A DNA stretch of 64,000 nucleotides from the NCBI GenBank assembly GCA_038501625.1, contig JAZAYU010000202.1, forward strand, positions 186,001-250,000. The letters run 5' to 3'. Positions 62,150-64,000 of this stretch are shown in pieces. The translations under genes were made by a program, and so were the position numbers. The notes beneath the pieces are model-generated. The model saw only the letters and a program-made list of their open reading frames with translations. It ran no database searches and was not told the DNA's origin. This stretch comes from Corbicula japonica (taxonomy: Eukaryota; Mollusca; Bivalvia; Venerida; Cyrenidae). The number at the start of each line of letters is the position of its first letter. Positions within the stretch are counted from its first letter, which is position 1.

Positions 62150-64000
62150 CTTTACACACTGGCACTTGAAACATGTTTCAATTATATACATACACACATA
62201 TAGAATATGCAGTTTTAATACGAGTTTGACGGTATATTTTCGCATATTGTGGTAGAATTGAATAATATCATTGACTTGACGCCATTTTTCAAGGAAACGA
62301 TGAAAAGGACTGGCAGGGGGAGGGAATGGGGCAGCTGGTCAAACGCCATTGGTATCAAACTGTTTGATAACCCGGAAAACTAACTATAAATCTGCACGAC
62401 TTTGCATGGTATTTTGTTCGATGTTTGCATGTATGCAGTGAAATAAGAAATTAAAGTCGCAAAAACAATAACCCCTGTTAGGGTTTGAACACATAACCTT
62501 TTAACCTTTGACATGAAATCCAACGCATTACTGCCACTGCCTCGACATTTTGTTTACAGATTTGTATTACTTTAGCATTTTGAGATATGATTAAAAGAGG
62601 TAACTTCCCTATCATGTGTATTAGTCCAAATATCTATATTCACGGATCAATACATCAAAATCGGAGTATTATATTATCAAAACAAAATTGCAATAGTAAA
62701 ATAACAGTATACTGCTTGGGAATATTTTTTTCTTCAGTTAGCATGTAAATAGATTTATGCATCAGATTATAAGATTTAATAGATATATTTATTCTGTGTC
62801 TGGAATAATCAAACACATCATTCCCTCGAGAGATATGTTGTAAACTTCGTTATAGGACAGAACATAACTTTATTGTAAAACTATAACAATCCTTCCAATG
62901 ATGTAACTCCATTATAAATGTTTAACCTTTCATTAATTACTAGTAAACTGTCACAAACAAGTTTACATTCTACTAGTATGCGTAATCCACAGAAAAGTCC
63001 AGATTAATCTTCTGCAGATAACTTTATATGATGTATACAATTTAAAAACAGTGAACACTCATCAGAAAAAAAGACCATCTGCAGTCAGGTGAGAGTAAAT
63101 GCCAAGGAAATGCCAGACGATAAACGCACAATATAACCCCCATGATTGTCGCTCTGGAAATGCAAGAGCCATTACCCCACCCTAAAAGGGACTTAAACAG
63201 TTAATTATGCTTCGAATCGTTAAGGTACGAACTAGAAGAGTACAAGAACCGATTGTTAAGATTTTTCTACAGTCGGGACGCACAATTACTGTGGTTTTAA
63301 AGTTGTATTGTTCTATGCAATGGTCAACATCATTACCGGTATCATAAGTTTATGGCTACTATCTACAATCGTCGCTAGCACTCTTCAAAGGGTGAGGCTA
63401 CCGCCCGGCAGGGTCATTAACACTTCTGTTTGTGGGTATCGAGCGCACGACCATTTACTAGGGATAACGCGTACCTCTTCAAGGCGAGCAAATACTGTTA
63501 TTTGAATATTTCGTCCATTCAATCTTCAAAGAGTCAGGTTAAATGCCGTTTAAAGGGTACTGGTATACGCTTTTCGGATGATACAATCTCTAAAAAGAGT
63601 CATGGTTCACAAACAGTGTTTTCTCAGTTGATGAACAACACAAATGGGCGTGTTTGCTATCGTTGTAATTCGCCATCTTTTTTTCAACTATAACTGCATT
63701 TTGACCTTATTTGGTTACAGACGGACACGGAATTCATCTTATGTAAAGCATGTAATGACCCAAACTGCAACCACATGCGGCAGTCAAAGTGTGCATTAAA
63801 GGTAGTTAAAGTTTGCAACGCACTAGTAATGTGAAAAAGTTGGTTTACAAACTAAAAACTTGCGCACGTAGAACGTAAGTGGTAGATAAATGACAATGAA
63901 GACATTTCATGACATTTCGTTCAAGTCAAGTGAATTATGGCTTCTCAGGAATTCAAGTCCACTACTCCTGATTGGTGATCGCGCCGATCACTCTTTAAAA

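Larger units (their letters stand above)
59639..64000 (-). repeat. Inverted duplication, arm 2 (at least 4.36 kb)
   Basis: The arm starts at the first base after the N gap, CTAGGGTTTTTACCAATAAC, which equals the inverted sequence of arm 1 at 53,769 and leftwards, and continues to the window end, so its outer limit is unseen. Differences from arm 1 include a shorter AT run (about 28 against 88 bases) and an extra 70-bp tandem copy at 60,816-60,957. Confidence 0.95.

Overview
The window is animal genomic DNA, most likely from a bivalve mollusc. That inference rests on AT-rich sequence, long introns, many short foldback and tandem-core repeats of the kind common in bivalve genomes, and a secreted protein built from mollusc-typical modules. 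I see no rRNA, no operon, no CRISPR array and no bacterial signature.

Two protein-coding genes are supported, both on the minus strand. The first spans about 1,545 to 48,548 and runs off the left edge. I can chain 16 exons with matching splice phases, 2,416 coding bases or about 805 residues. In order they give a signal peptide, a C-type lectin domain, an LDL-receptor class A module, three CUB-type domains and four sushi (CCP) domains, with the 3' end outside the window. This looks like a secreted or surface recognition protein. The exact architecture is unfamiliar to me. The second gene is an aquaporin of the AQP8 type. Its last two exons lie at 57,664-58,590 and its 5' exons are lost in or beyond an assembly gap of exactly 500 N (59,139-59,638).

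Most of the remaining sequence is repeats. From left to right these are: a minisatellite and 175-bp tandem units (1-1,210); a six-unit 155-bp array (6.7-7.7 kb); a cluster of ten AAGCTT palindromes (11.6-11.8 kb); a terminal-inverted-repeat element with a tandem core (12.6-14.3 kb); a hAT-like unit with 8-bp target duplications that holds a broken reverse-transcriptase gene (14.7-18.1 kb); a foldback with a TA-flanked element set in its outer arm (26.1-27.0 kb); an element with 460-bp inverted arms (30.2-32.8 kb); and a palindromic repeat family with seven copies scattered through the introns.

The right quarter is dominated by a 4.3-kb inverted duplication. One arm is 49,431-53,769. The other starts at the first base after the N gap and continues past the window end. 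The duplication ends exactly at the contig edge and the arms are near-identical, so the second arm may be the other haplotype's contig scaffolded backwards rather than a true palindrome.
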